A DNA stretch of 64,000 bases from CAYOWQ01 sp964407695 (GCA_964407695.1 CAYOWQ010000001.1:372001-436000); one strand, 5' to 3'. Counted from the first letter of the stretch, positions 17,839-27,359 are shown. Made by a program: numbers and translations. Notes: generated from the letters alone by a model not told the origin.

Positions 17839-18750
17839 ATGAATCGAATCTTGCTTGGCATGGGTCTTGGGGCTTCGCTTCTTCTGGCGACCGGTCGAGG
17901 TGTCACGCCGCCGAATGCCGTTCCGCCCAGCGCATCGCCGAACCAACCCCCGACGGAGATTCGCGAACGGGGTCGTGGTGTCGAAAATGTGCCTCATCGA
18001 CATGAGGGTGAAGCGATCGGTCAGCCATCTGATCGTGATCCTCGATTTCAGCGTCTGCGTGAGTCGATGGGAGAACGAATCAAGGACAGGGAGGGGCGGC
18101 AGTTCTCACCGGAGAAGATCAAGGCCTTTCTTGAGGTGGTGAACGACCTCAATCCGAAATGGGCTGAAGAATGGCGGACGAAATTCAAGGACAATCCGGA
18201 GGGGATGCGAAAGGCGCTCGCCCGGATGGCCCCGCGGTTCATGATGCTCGTCGCCCTTCGAGAGCAGAACGAGGAGCTCTACAAGGTTCGCATCAGTGAA
18301 TTCAAAATGCAGGATGAGTTCCGGCATCTGTGCAAGCAGATCAAGGCTGCCCAGGATCAGAAGAATGAAACGCTTGCCGGCGAGCTCACCACGAGAATCA
18401 AGAAACTGGCGACGATGCTTGTCGACATCAGTCTCAAGGCTCAAAGCCTCGAACTCTTCGAGATGGATCGGCAAGTTCAGGAGCTTCGCAAACAGCTTGA
18501 ACAACGAGCCAAGCCCGACAACCGAACGGCCATGATCGACAGGATGGTGCATGACGCCATCAGCGGCCAGCTCAACGACCCGGCGTCGACACTGAACGTG
18601 CGCTCGCTTCCCATCGGTGATTCGACCGCGCCGGGTCAGGCAGACGAGTCGGCCTCGCCCGATGCGCCGGAGGCGGGCGACAACAACAAGGATGCCGCCG
18701 ACGACGTGGCGCCGACGTCGGTTCCCGGCTCGTCTTCAGCCAACCCATGA
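17839..18750 (+). CDS. Exported coiled-coil protein of unknown function
   Basis: 303 residues. An N-terminal signal-like segment (MNRILLGMGLGASLLLATG) is followed by a Pro-rich linker and then, from about residue 70 to 240, long charged helices (AWEKTK-like heptads around EEWRTKFKDNPEGM and FEMDRQVQELRKQLEQR) that predict a coiled coil. The C-terminal 60 residues are Ala/Asp/Ser-rich and disordered. There is no recognised family. Its stop codon overlaps the ATG of the ABC permease gene at 18747 (ATGA), so this envelope protein is coupled to the peptide transporter. Confidence 0.65.
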   Translation: MNRILLGMGLGASLLLATGRGVTPPNAVPPSASPNQPPTEIRERGRGVENVPHRHEGEAIGQPSDRDPRFQRLRESMGERIKDREGRQFSPEKIKAFLEVVNDLNPKWAEEWRTKFKDNPEGMRKALARMAPRFMMLVALREQNEELYKVRISEFKMQDEFRHLCKQIKAAQDQKNETLAGELTTRIKKLATMLVDISLKAQSLELFEMDRQVQELRKQLEQRAKPDNRTAMIDRMVHDAISGQLNDPASTLNVRSLPIGDSTAPGQADESASPDAPEAGDNNKDAADDVAPTSVPGSSSANP

Positions 18751-19757
18751 CCGTTTTGCCACTTGGTTCGGCTGAAGCAGTCCGAACCCCGCAGCGCCGA
18801 TCAAGCGCGCCGGCCGTCTGGATCTGGGCCGGAATGCTGATCGGAATGTTGCTGGCCTGCCTCGCCACGCTCCCGTGGACGATGGGATCGGAGAGCTCGG
18901 GGCATGGTGCGGCCCAGAGCCGTCGGTACGAGGCCACGAACCTCGATCTCAATCTCCTCCCCCCACGGTGGTGGATGCACTCGCCCGACGATCGGGTGCG
19001 CCTGGAAGGTGCGGATTCGGCCGCGCTGCCGCCACGGTGGCTGGGAACCGATCGACTCGGCCGAGATGTTGGGATTCGGTGTCTTGCCGGCGGCGGAATC
19101 AGCCTCGGAATCGGGCTCGCAGCTGCGGCGATTGCCGTCCTGATCGGTACGCTCTATGGCTCGTGGTCGGGGTATGCGGGTGGGAAGACCGATGCGGTGA
19201 TGATGCGGATTCTTGACATCCTCTACAGCCTTCCATCAATCCTGCTGGTGGTGTTGCTCGCGGTTGCAGTCGAGGGATATCTCGCGTCACGAGGGACCGA
19301 TCTTGGCCCGGTGCAGCGTCAGGCGGTGAACGTTGCCACGCTCCTGTTGGCTATCGGCGGCGTCAGCTGGCTGACGATGGCGCGAGTCATCCGCGGCCAG
19401 GTGCTCAGCTTGAAACAGCGGCCGTTCATCGAGGCGTGCCGAGCGATGGGAATGTCAACGCCGCGGATCTTCTGCAGACATCTGCTTCCGAATCTCCTGG
19501 GGCCGATCACGGTCTATGCGACCTTGACGGTACCGGCCGCGATTCTCTCGGAATCGTTTCTGTCGTTCCTGGGAATCGGGGTCAAGGAGCCGCTTCCGTC
19601 ATGGGGAAATCTTGCAGCGGATGGACTGAGCGAGCTGAACCTCGTCAATTCTCACTGGTGGATGCTGCTGTTTCCGTGCCTGTTTATCGCAGTGACGCTC
19701 CTGGGTCTGAACTTCATCGGCGAGTCGCTCCGAGCGCGATTCGATCCGGGGCGTTAG
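18747..19757 (+). CDS. Oligopeptide-type ABC permease (DppC/OppC-like), first copy
   Basis: 336 residues. An N-terminal helix (about 24-46) and a periplasmic segment are followed by the LGTDRLGRDVGIR motif that marks DppC-type permeases, then five core helices and the EAA-type loop ACRAMGMSTPRIFCRHLLPN, which contacts the ATPase. The ATG overlaps the upstream stop codon. A second, larger DppC-like gene lies at 23387 in the same cluster, so this copy may alternate with it or pair with a DppB coded elsewhere. A new promoter begins 42 bp after this gene, so it may be transcribed mainly with the upstream unknown genes. Confidence 0.9.
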   Translation: MTVLPLGSAEAVRTPQRRSSAPAVWIWAGMLIGMLLACLATLPWTMGSESSGHGAAQSRRYEATNLDLNLLPPRWWMHSPDDRVRLEGADSAALPPRWLGTDRLGRDVGIRCLAGGGISLGIGLAAAAIAVLIGTLYGSWSGYAGGKTDAVMMRILDILYSLPSILLVVLLAVAVEGYLASRGTDLGPVQRQAVNVATLLLAIGGVSWLTMARVIRGQVLSLKQRPFIEACRAMGMSTPRIFCRHLLPNLLGPITVYATLTVPAAILSESFLSFLGIGVKEPLPSWGNLAADGLSELNLVNSHWWMLLFPCLFIAVTLLGLNFIGESLRARFDPGR

Positions 19758-19798
19758 ATCGGGTTCTGCACGGGATCGGCCCGAAGTGGCGGACGTAT

Positions 19799-19827
19799 TT
19801 GATCATGGTCGGTGTTGAACGTAGTCT
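19799..19827 (+). promoter_or_regulatory. Sigma-70-type promoter of the substrate-binding protein gene
   Basis: TTGATC (19799-19804), a 17-bp spacer and TAGTCT (19822-19827). Transcription should start near 19834, about 35 nt before the ATG at 19869. Confidence 0.55.
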
Positions 19828-19868
19828 AAACATTCTCACCTCCCGTCGTTGGAAACAGACACACTCAG

Positions 19869-21824
19869 ATGCAGCAGCGATTCGGAATCAAAGATCTTGT
19901 CGTCATCGTGCTCCTTCTGGTGATCAGCGCGAGCATCTGGATTGGGATGTTCCAACGCGATCGCGAATGGAAGAACCTGCTGGCCATCCAGAGCAAATTA
20001 GGCCAACTGGAGAACGACGTCGCGCGGCTGACGGGCAAAGTGGCGGAGATCAAGATTCCAGCGCCGGTCGTGATGCACGCATCGCCGACGGCTCCGTCAG
20101 CGGAACACAGTTCCACACCACCCAAGGGCGATGGAAATCCCAGCGCTGCGTCCGTGGAATGGGCGCGTCCCGGTGTTGCGGTCACGATGGCCAAGCCGTA
20201 TGAACCGGGTCGCGACCCGCGCCTGCAGGCGGGGTTCGCGGAAGGCGGGGAGTTTACGGAGATCTTTGAAGCACAGATGCCGAAGGTGGTTCCGTATCTG
20301 TCGACAGACAATTATTCGCGACGGGCCATTGATCTCGTCTGCGACACCTTCGCGGATTTCGACCCCAACACGCTGGAGTTGAAGGGGGTCCTGGCCGAGG
20401 CGTGGCAGTTCGACCCTCAGGGCCTGTGGCTCCGCATCAAGATTCGGGATGACGCTGTTTTCTCCGACGGCACTCCGGTCACCGCCGAAGATGTGCGATG
20501 GACGTTTCAAGACTATGTGATGAACCAGACGCTTGAGACCGAGCGATATCGATCGACGCTGCGGGATCAGATCAACCGGTGCGTGGTCATCTCGCCCAAG
20601 GTTGTCGAGTGGGAGTTCAAGGAGGCGCTTTTTTCAAATCTCGAATCCGGGCTGACCCAATGGATCCTTCCAAAGCACTTCTATTCACAGTTCAGCGGCG
20701 AGCAACTGAACCAGGCAACCGGTCTGCTCATGGGTTCCGGACCGTTCATGGTTGAAGGACTTGATCCGGATCGGCAATGGGCGCCGCCGGCCCCATTGAA
20801 GCTGGTGCGCAATCCGCGGTATTGGGGATTGCGACCGCCGCTGGATGCGATCCGATATCTTGCGATCAATGATGAACTTGGCCGCGTAACCGCATTTCGC
20901 AACGGCGAAGCGGAGATGGTGACGCCATCCGCGCCGCAGTTCAGGGCGTTGACCAGGACGGCAGGGTGGGATCGGGAGGCTCAATCGCTGAACTGGATCA
21001 ACATGCGGTCGGGCAATTCATTCATTGCGTGGAATTGCGGCGAGCGTGGATCGACCGGCAAGCTGACACCGTTTCACGACAAAAAGGTGCGACAGGCGAT
21101 GACCTACCTTCTGAATCGAGAGAAGATGGTGCAGGACATCTGGGATGGCGTCGGCATGGTGAGCAAGGGCGTTGCCAACCCGTCATCGCCGGCGTCGCCG
21201 CCAGACATGGAGCCGTATCCCTATGACGTGGCAAAGGGGAAGGCGCTGTTGCGCGAGGCCGGTTGGGAGGATCGAGACGGAAACGGAATTCTCGAGGATC
21301 CGCAGGGGAATGAGTTCGTCTTCGAGTTCACCTATTCCTCGGGCGGTGAGATTTCGCAGCGGATTGCGGTGTTTGTGCAGGATGCGTACGCTCGGGCGGG
21401 AATCAAGGTGACGCTGCATCCGATCGACTGGTCGATCGGCGACAGCATTCGCAACGCGCGTGATTTCGACGCCTTTACGATGGCCTGGGGCGCCAATGCC
21501 CCGGAGAGCGACCCTCGGCAGATCTGGCATTCCGAATCGATCAAGAACGGCGGCGACAACTTCATTCAGTGGAATTGCCCTGAGGCTGACAAGCAGATCG
21601 ATGCCGGCCGGCGCGAGCTCGATTACGAGAAGCGAATGAAGATCTGGCATCAATTCGAGTATGTGGTCGCCGACGAGCAGCCATACACCTGGATCCGTGT
21701 TCAGCCGTACCTGCGGTTCATTTCACCGAAGATTGGGAATGTCAATCCGTTTCGGAAGGGACCGGAGATCCGGGAGTTCTTCCGCCTGAGCGGCGGTCCA
21801 TCGACCCCCATGTCCGGCGGCTGA
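19869..21824 (+). CDS. Family 5 oligopeptide substrate-binding protein, membrane-anchored
   Basis: 651 residues. Residues 10-26 form an uncleaved membrane anchor (VVIVLLLVISASIWIGMF) with no lipobox, and 32-62 a short coiled coil (LAIQSKLGQLENDVARLTGKV region). A disordered linker then leads to the family 5 binding domain from about residue 125, with the conserved LAEAWQFDPQGLWLRIKIRDD, VFSDGTPVTAEDV and YDVAKGKALLREAGW segments. It captures oligopeptides or similar solutes for the permeases downstream. Most family 5 proteins are released or lipid-anchored, so a transmembrane anchor plus coiled coil is unusual. The gene has its own promoter and is followed 48 bp later by the DppB-type gene. 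Confidence 0.92.
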   Translation: MQQRFGIKDLVVIVLLLVISASIWIGMFQRDREWKNLLAIQSKLGQLENDVARLTGKVAEIKIPAPVVMHASPTAPSAEHSSTPPKGDGNPSAASVEWARPGVAVTMAKPYEPGRDPRLQAGFAEGGEFTEIFEAQMPKVVPYLSTDNYSRRAIDLVCDTFADFDPNTLELKGVLAEAWQFDPQGLWLRIKIRDDAVFSDGTPVTAEDVRWTFQDYVMNQTLETERYRSTLRDQINRCVVISPKVVEWEFKEALFSNLESGLTQWILPKHFYSQFSGEQLNQATGLLMGSGPFMVEGLDPDRQWAPPAPLKLVRNPRYWGLRPPLDAIRYLAINDELGRVTAFRNGEAEMVTPSAPQFRALTRTAGWDREAQSLNWINMRSGNSFIAWNCGERGSTGKLTPFHDKKVRQAMTYLLNREKMVQDIWDGVGMVSKGVANPSSPASPPDMEPYPYDVAKGKALLREAGWEDRDGNGILEDPQGNEFVFEFTYSSGGEISQRIAVFVQDAYARAGIKVTLHPIDWSIGDSIRNARDFDAFTMAWGANAPESDPRQIWHSESIKNGGDNFIQWNCPEADKQIDAGRRELDYEKRMKIWHQFEYVVADEQPYTWIRVQPYLRFISPKIGNVNPFRKGPEIREFFRLSGGPSTPMSGG

Positions 21825-21872
21825 GCCACTTCTTGACCCGGAGCGCCCTGTTCAAGAGGGCTGTGATCTCGC

Positions 21873-23387
21873 ATGCTCACCTACATTATTCGACGAGTGC
21901 TGCTGATGATCCCGACGTTGCTCGGGATCACCTTTCTCGTCTTCATGTTGGTGGCGTTGGCGCCGGGAGGAATCGGGGCAGCGCTGAAGGCGTCGGGGGG
22001 CATGCTGCAACCGGGGTCGAGTCGGGCGGCACAGGAGGCGTATCTCGAGGATCGGTATGGACTGGATGCGCCGGCGCCGGTGCAATACATCCGATGGCTG
22101 GCCAGGATTTCGCCAATCAAGTTCGGGCAGCAGGATCAGGTGTTGCCGAGCGGGGATCTGATTCGGCCGCCGAAGGACCTGAATGAGCCGCCGAAATGGG
22201 AATGGTTCACCGAGAAGCTTCCCGAGGCCGACACGAACGCAATCGCGATGCCGGAAACGGGGAGCACGGTTGAGAGATATCGTGCGGTGGAACGAGGAAA
22301 TTCGGACCTCCGCGGCGAGTACATCGTGGCCGCCGCGGTTTACAAGGAAGCCTTGGTGGCGTATGCCAAGGCGACCAAGAATTACTCGGCCGTCAATGGC
22401 GATGGCAAGATTGTTCCGTCGCATCTTCCAGACCAGCCGGATCGATCATCTTCGGAGTGGGGCAACGTGGAGCGAACGGGTCTGCGGACGATGAAGGCCT
22501 ATTCCGCGGCCCGCGCGGGTCAGGAGCTGTTGAAGGAGGCATTTGAGGCCAAGCCGTATCCGGAGGCGGGGTTCGCCATCATTCCGGGGGTGATCAGCAT
22601 TGGCTGGCCGGATTTCGGGTTTGCCTATTCGCGGACGCGCCCGGTGACGGCATTGCTTGGAGAAGCGCTTCCGGTGACGCTGCTTCTGAATCTGACTGCG
22701 TTTCCCATCATCTATCTTGTCGCAATCCCAGCAGGCATGCTGGCGTCAGCCCGGCGAGGCACCTGGATTGATTCGGTACTTGGGGCGAAATTCATCGTCC
22801 TGTGGTCGTTTCCGGTGGTGTTGGCGGGGGTGCTGTGTCTCGGGTTTCTCGCCAGCAAGGAATATCTGGGATGGTTCCCGTCCAACGCGCTGCACGACAA
22901 GATGGCGGACACGTTTGCTTTACTGCCGAGTTTCACCGAGGCCGGATTCGAGCGCGGATACCTGCTTGATACGTTGTGGCACATGTGCCTGCCGGTCTTG
23001 TGCCTGGTGTATGGTCAGTTCGCCCTGCTCTCCAAACAGACGCGGGCGGCCATGCTGGACAATTCCAATGCCGACTACGTGCGGACCGCGCGGGCGAAGG
23101 GCGTGGCGAGCCGGGATGTGCTCTTCAGGCACATCTTTCGCAACAGTCTCCTGCCATTGATCACGATGTTTGTTTCACTGTTTCCCGCGATCCTTGCCGG
23201 CAGTGTGATTGTGGAGCGGATCTTTTCCGTGCCCGGGATGGGATGGCTAACGATTGAAGCGATCAACCTTCGGGATCGCGAGCTGCTCCTCGCCAACACG
23301 TTGATGATCGCCACGGTGAACCTGTTTGCGCTGCTCCTGGCCGACATCCTGTACGCCGTTGCCGACCCGCGAATCTCATACGAATAG
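21873..23387 (+). CDS. Oligopeptide-type ABC permease (DppB-like) with large periplasmic insertion
   Basis: 504 residues, against roughly 310-340 for typical DppB. The first helix (YIIRRVLLMIPTLLGITFLVF) is canonical. Between it and the core helices, residues about 65 to 240 hold an extra soluble segment rich in charged residues. The core resumes near RPVTALLGEALPVTLLLN and includes the EAA loop YVRTARAKGVASRDVLFRHIFRN and the final VERIFSVPGMGWL block. The insertion probably faces the periplasm and may contact the anchored binding protein. The stop codon overlaps the GTG of the next gene (TAGTG). Confidence 0.92.
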   Translation: MLTYIIRRVLLMIPTLLGITFLVFMLVALAPGGIGAALKASGGMLQPGSSRAAQEAYLEDRYGLDAPAPVQYIRWLARISPIKFGQQDQVLPSGDLIRPPKDLNEPPKWEWFTEKLPEADTNAIAMPETGSTVERYRAVERGNSDLRGEYIVAAAVYKEALVAYAKATKNYSAVNGDGKIVPSHLPDQPDRSSSEWGNVERTGLRTMKAYSAARAGQELLKEAFEAKPYPEAGFAIIPGVISIGWPDFGFAYSRTRPVTALLGEALPVTLLLNLTAFPIIYLVAIPAGMLASARRGTWIDSVLGAKFIVLWSFPVVLAGVLCLGFLASKEYLGWFPSNALHDKMADTFALLPSFTEAGFERGYLLDTLWHMCLPVLCLVYGQFALLSKQTRAAMLDNSNADYVRTARAKGVASRDVLFRHIFRNSLLPLITMFVSLFPAILAGSVIVERIFSVPGMGWLTIEAINLRDRELLLANTLMIATVNLFALLLADILYAVADPRISYE

Positions 23388-25060
23388 TGCATCCCGTGGC
23401 GACCCAACAAGAATCTCAGGCTGTGCGACTCTCGGGAATTGACGTCATGCGCGGCGTCGGCCTGACACCGGCAAAGCCTTTCTGGGCGGACGCCTGGAGC
23501 CGGGTGATCAAACGGAGAGGAGCCATCTTCGGCCTCTGTTGGATCGTGGTTGTTCTTTTCTTCGCGGTCTTTGCACCATTGATAGCGAATGGACATCCGA
23601 TCCTCTTGCGAACCATCGGGCCGGACGGGTCCATCCTGAGCACGTCTTCTCCGCTGGTGAACAATCTGGGTTCGACGGATGTCGCGTTGCTGGCGTTTTT
23701 CGGTGTCTTTACAGCATGGTGGTTTCTGCCGCAGAGCCGGTCGTGGGTAGCGCCGGTGGCGTGTGCGGCGGTGTTTTCGATGGCGGCGCTGGCCTGGGGA
23801 ATTCATCAGCGATCGCTTGGCGGCTGGTCGATGACGGACCCGTGGCCGAAACTGGGCATCGTCAGCCTTGCCGCGCTTTCGCTTGCGGCCGTGGGGATGG
23901 TTGTTCCGAGAAACAGGAGATTCGTCGCCGCGCTCTTGGTGTTTGCCCAGATGATCGTTGTGCTGGTGGTCACGTACGTGCTGATCAACCGCATGTCGCA
24001 GCGAGACTTGTCGGATCTGTTTCAATGGATGAAGGCTGACAGGTTGATTGCGTTCCACGCGTCGGCGGGCGTTGCGCTGCTGGTGGCGTTGGTCTTCGTT
24101 GCAGTTCCGGGCATTGCCCTGGGGGTGAGACGGCTCGGCGTCGTGATGTCGACGGCGGTGCTGGCGGCGTCGGTGAGCGCGATGACGTGGTCGCGTCCAC
24201 TGGAGACGTTTGCCTATCCTGAGCGGGAGGCGGCGGGTGAGGTTGAGGCGACGTACGTCCCAATCCCGTTTTCGCCAAACCAGAGATTCAGCGAGCTAAA
24301 TCGCATCGAACCGCTTCGAAAGCTGAGCGCTTCTCCTACCTATCCGGTTGACTCGAGACCCGGGCGCCGGACGTTCATCCTGGGAACCGATGCGTTGGGG
24401 GCCGATGTGCTGAGTCAAATGATTCACGCTTGTCGGCTTTCGATCTCCATCGGGCTTGTGTCCACCAGCATTGCGGTCCTGATCGGGGTGACGATCGGGG
24501 CGTTGATGGGTTATTTCGGCGGTTGGGTGGACCTGGTGCTGTTCCGCGTGGTGGAGATCTTCATGGCGGTGCCGGTCCTGTTTCTGCTGATTGTTGCGGT
24601 GGCGGTGCTGCCGGAGGAGTTGCGCAGCACGTACGTGATCATGGCCATCATCGGTTGCTTTACATGGACGAGCGCCGCGAGGTTTACCCGAGCGGAATTC
24701 CTCAAGCTGCGGAGCCAGGACTTCGTGCAGGCGGCCACGGCGGTGGGTCTCCCGCTTCGGGCGGTTCTCTTCAAGCACATGCTTCCAAACGGGGTGACGC
24801 CGGTGCTGGTGGATGCGTCGTTTCTTATTGCGGCGGCGATTCTCGCCGAGGCGACGCTGTCGTATCTGGGCATCGGGCCGGTGGATCAGCCGTCGTGGGG
24901 CAAGCTGCTCTCCAGTGCTGCGAATACGGAAGGTGTCTTCAAGTGGTGGCTTGCAATCTTTCCGGGCATGGCCATCTTCCTTACGGTGTTGTCGTACAAC
25001 CTGATCGGCGAAGCGCTCCGCGATGCGATTGATCCGAAGCTCAGAAAGGCTGCTCACTGA
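23387..25060 (+). CDS. Oligopeptide-type ABC permease (DppC-like) with extra membrane helices
   Basis: 557 residues starting at GTG, against about 300 for typical DppC. After the first helix (45-65) there are about six additional hydrophobic segments between residues 95 and 275, then the DppC marker FILGTDALGADVLSQM near residue 330 and the usual core helices, with EAA loop AATAVGLPLRAVLFKHMLPN. The inserted block has no recognised family. With the enlarged DppB it suggests a lineage-specific translocation pore. The stop codon abuts the ATG of the ATPase gene directly. Confidence 0.92.
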   Translation: MHPVATQQESQAVRLSGIDVMRGVGLTPAKPFWADAWSRVIKRRGAIFGLCWIVVVLFFAVFAPLIANGHPILLRTIGPDGSILSTSSPLVNNLGSTDVALLAFFGVFTAWWFLPQSRSWVAPVACAAVFSMAALAWGIHQRSLGGWSMTDPWPKLGIVSLAALSLAAVGMVVPRNRRFVAALLVFAQMIVVLVVTYVLINRMSQRDLSDLFQWMKADRLIAFHASAGVALLVALVFVAVPGIALGVRRLGVVMSTAVLAASVSAMTWSRPLETFAYPEREAAGEVEATYVPIPFSPNQRFSELNRIEPLRKLSASPTYPVDSRPGRRTFILGTDALGADVLSQMIHACRLSISIGLVSTSIAVLIGVTIGALMGYFGGWVDLVLFRVVEIFMAVPVLFLLIVAVAVLPEELRSTYVIMAIIGCFTWTSAARFTRAEFLKLRSQDFVQAATAVGLPLRAVLFKHMLPNGVTPVLVDASFLIAAAILAEATLSYLGIGPVDQPSWGKLLSSAANTEGVFKWWLAIFPGMAIFLTVLSYNLIGEALRDAIDPKLRKAAH

Positions 25061-26143
25061 ATGGGAAAGCCGCTGCTTGAAGTCAGCAATCTCGCGGTGT
25101 CGTTCGATATCTCGGGCGGCGCTGCGCTCGGGACGCGCGTGCAGGCGGTGAACGGTGTATCAATGACCATCTATCCGCGGCAGACGCTGGCCGTGGTGGG
25201 GGAGTCGGGGTGCGGCAAGTCAGTGACGGCGATGAGCACGATGCAGTTGATACCGCGGCCGCCGGGTCATTTTGATTCGGGAACCATCTTGTTTGAGGGG
25301 AAGGACCTGCTGACCTATTCCGAGCGCGAGATGCTGAAGGTCCGTGGGAAAGACATTGCGATGATCTTTCAGGAGCCAATGACGTCGCTCAATCCTGTCT
25401 ACACCGTGGGTGATCAGATCATGGAGGCGATTCTGCTGCACCAGAGTGTCGCCGAGCGGGACGCCCGCGAGATTGCCATGCAGGCGATGCGCGACGTGGG
25501 GATTCCCAAGGTCGAGGATCGAATTGACGCATATCCCCATCAATTCTCGGGTGGTATGAGACAGCGGGTAATGATCGCGATGGCCCTGGCGTGCCAGCCG
25601 AAACTGCTGCTTGCCGACGAGCCGACGACAGCGCTGGACGTCACGATCCAGGCGCAGATTCTGGAATTGCTTCGGGATCTTCAGCGTCGGCGCGACATGG
25701 GAATCATGCTGATTACACACAATCTCGGCGTGGTGGCGGAAAACGCCGATGTCGTGTGCGTGATGTATGCCGGCCGTGTGGTGGAATACGCCAAGGTATA
25801 CGATCTTTTCGACCGGCCGCTTCATCCGTATACGCGCGGCCTTTTCAGTTCGATTCCCTCATTGCTGGAGAGCAAGCATCGCCTGACGACCGTGGATGAA
25901 GTGGTTGGAAATCCGGCGGAATTCCGCAAGCTTCCCGGTGCCGAGAAGGGGGTCATTCCCTGGTGGCCGACGCATTCTGCGCCCGAGGGGATGGCGCAAA
26001 TGCCCGGTGGACCGGATGCCATTCTGCACGAGGTCGAGCCGGATCACTGGGTGTGCTGTTGGCGAACCGAGTATGTTGAGGGCCATCCGACCCGGCGACC
26101 GGACATTGATTTTCGCCGCGACGACCTGATCGACGCCGCGTGA
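25061..26143 (+). CDS. Oligopeptide-type ABC ATPase (DppD/OppD-like)
   Basis: 360 residues. Walker A is GESGCGKS (47-54), the signature is FSGGMRQRV (162-170) and Walker B is LLLADEP just after residue 180. The C-terminal OppD-type extension ends with HEVEPDHWVCCWRTEY; such extensions in this family can hold an iron-sulfur site. It begins directly after the permease stop codon. Only one ATPase is present. The usual partner DppF/OppF is not in the window, so the complex may be a homodimer or use an ATPase coded elsewhere. It is convergent with the GT4 gene, with a 7-bp gap. Confidence 0.94.
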   Translation: MGKPLLEVSNLAVSFDISGGAALGTRVQAVNGVSMTIYPRQTLAVVGESGCGKSVTAMSTMQLIPRPPGHFDSGTILFEGKDLLTYSEREMLKVRGKDIAMIFQEPMTSLNPVYTVGDQIMEAILLHQSVAERDAREIAMQAMRDVGIPKVEDRIDAYPHQFSGGMRQRVMIAMALACQPKLLLADEPTTALDVTIQAQILELLRDLQRRRDMGIMLITHNLGVVAENADVVCVMYAGRVVEYAKVYDLFDRPLHPYTRGLFSSIPSLLESKHRLTTVDEVVGNPAEFRKLPGAEKGVIPWWPTHSAPEGMAQMPGGPDAILHEVEPDHWVCCWRTEYVEGHPTRRPDIDFRRDDLIDAA

Positions 26144-26150
26144 GACATGA

Positions 26151-27269
26151 CTACATTTTCGTGCTGGTCCGGGCCTCGGATACGTGTTGTTCAACCCATG
26201 CCGAGAACTCGTTTCGAAATCGCTCGGGCCGGAATCGCTCGGCGTGTCTTCGAATGATCTCCCGGTCCCATTGAACGGCCTCTGCCTGGCGGATGGCGTC
26301 GCGAATGGCGCCGGGCGAGGCGGTCTTGAAGAGAATTCCGGTCTCGCCGTGAACGACGGAATCCCGCGCTCCACCTTTACCCAGGGCGAGCACCGGAGTT
26401 CCGCAGCTCATGGCCTCGACAAGGACGATTCCGAAGTCCTCGACGCCGGCAAACACCATCGCCTGAGCCCTTGAAAGTAGACTTCGGACGTCGTCATCAC
26501 TCAGGCGACCGGGCAGTTCGACGTTCTCAGGCGCCGAAAGGCGCAGCTGCTCGAGGCAGCTTCCCTCGCCGACAACGACCAACCGCCTCCCCGCGAGGCC
26601 TCGAAATGCCTCAATGACGAGGTCGGCGCGCTTGTAGGGCACCAGCCGCGAGATGTGAACATAGAGTCCGGGTTCCCGATCGTGTCCAATGGCGAATCGA
26701 TCCACCGCAACTGGGGGGTGAATGACGGTGCTTTCGCGGCCATACGACGAACGAATGCGGTCCGCAATGAAATGGCTGTTGGCCGCGAACGCGGAGACGC
26801 GGGCGGCAGTCCGGCGATCCCATTCGCGGAGCCGGCTCAGGGCAGGGCCGGCGATCCATCGGCGCAGCGCCTTGAGTCCGCCTCCGGCGAGGTATTCGTC
26901 TCGCATGTCCCAGGCATAACGCATTGGGGTGTGGCAATAGCAGAGGTGGGTCTGGCCGACTCTGGTTCGCACGCCCTTGGCGACGGCGTGGGAGCTTGAA
27001 AGGATGAGGTCGTACTCCTTGAGGTTGAGTCGCTCGATGGCCCAGGGAAAGAAGGGGAGATAGGCTCTGAACCGTTTTTCGGCGAGCGGAAGCTTCTGCA
27101 CCCAAGTGGTCGTGGCGTGCTTGCCTTGAATGAAGCCTCGGTCGGCATCAGGCAGAAAATCGACGAGGCTGAAGAGGTCGGCCCCGGGATACAGGAGGAG
27201 CATCTGTTCGGTTACGCGCTCCGCCCCCGCGTAGGTCACCAACCAATCGTGGACGAGGGCGATGCGCAT
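26151..27269 (-). CDS. GT4-family glycosyltransferase
   Basis: A 372-residue GT-B enzyme. The N-terminal MRIALVHDWLVTYAGAERV is typical of WbaZ-like mannosyltransferases. The C-terminal donor-binding domain contains HISRLVPYKRADLVIEAF, the E-x7-E region VFAGVEDFGIVLVEAMSCG and the following TPVLALGKGGARDSV. It is probably a cytoplasmic enzyme of surface polysaccharide or glycolipid assembly. No polysaccharide cluster surrounds it, and the GT2/flippase pair at 10077 is distant. Its start lies 51 bp after the terminator of the tRNA-Gly unit, so it must have its own promoter, which I could not identify. Confidence 0.92.
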   Translation of the reverse strand: MRIALVHDWLVTYAGAERVTEQMLLLYPGADLFSLVDFLPDADRGFIQGKHATTTWVQKLPLAEKRFRAYLPFFPWAIERLNLKEYDLILSSSHAVAKGVRTRVGQTHLCYCHTPMRYAWDMRDEYLAGGGLKALRRWIAGPALSRLREWDRRTAARVSAFAANSHFIADRIRSSYGRESTVIHPPVAVDRFAIGHDREPGLYVHISRLVPYKRADLVIEAFRGLAGRRLVVVGEGSCLEQLRLSAPENVELPGRLSDDDVRSLLSRAQAMVFAGVEDFGIVLVEAMSCGTPVLALGKGGARDSVVHGETGILFKTASPGAIRDAIRQAEAVQWDREIIRRHAERFRPERFRNEFSAWVEQHVSEARTSTKM

Positions 27270-27320
27270 GGGTCGTGGGCGACAAACCGGCGGCGGGACC
27301 GGGCGGCGTTCGCATGGGGA

Positions 27321-27359
27321 TGAAAAAACGCCACAGCCAGTCGGCGCGGCGTTTTTTCA
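27321..27359 (-). terminator. Bidirectional-type terminator after tRNA-Gly
   Basis: A perfect 12-bp inverted repeat, TGAAAAAACGCC (27321-27332) and GGCGTTTTTTCA (27348-27359), around a 15-nt loop. It begins 2 bp after the tRNA 3' end on the minus strand and has a T-tract on both strands. Confidence 0.92.
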
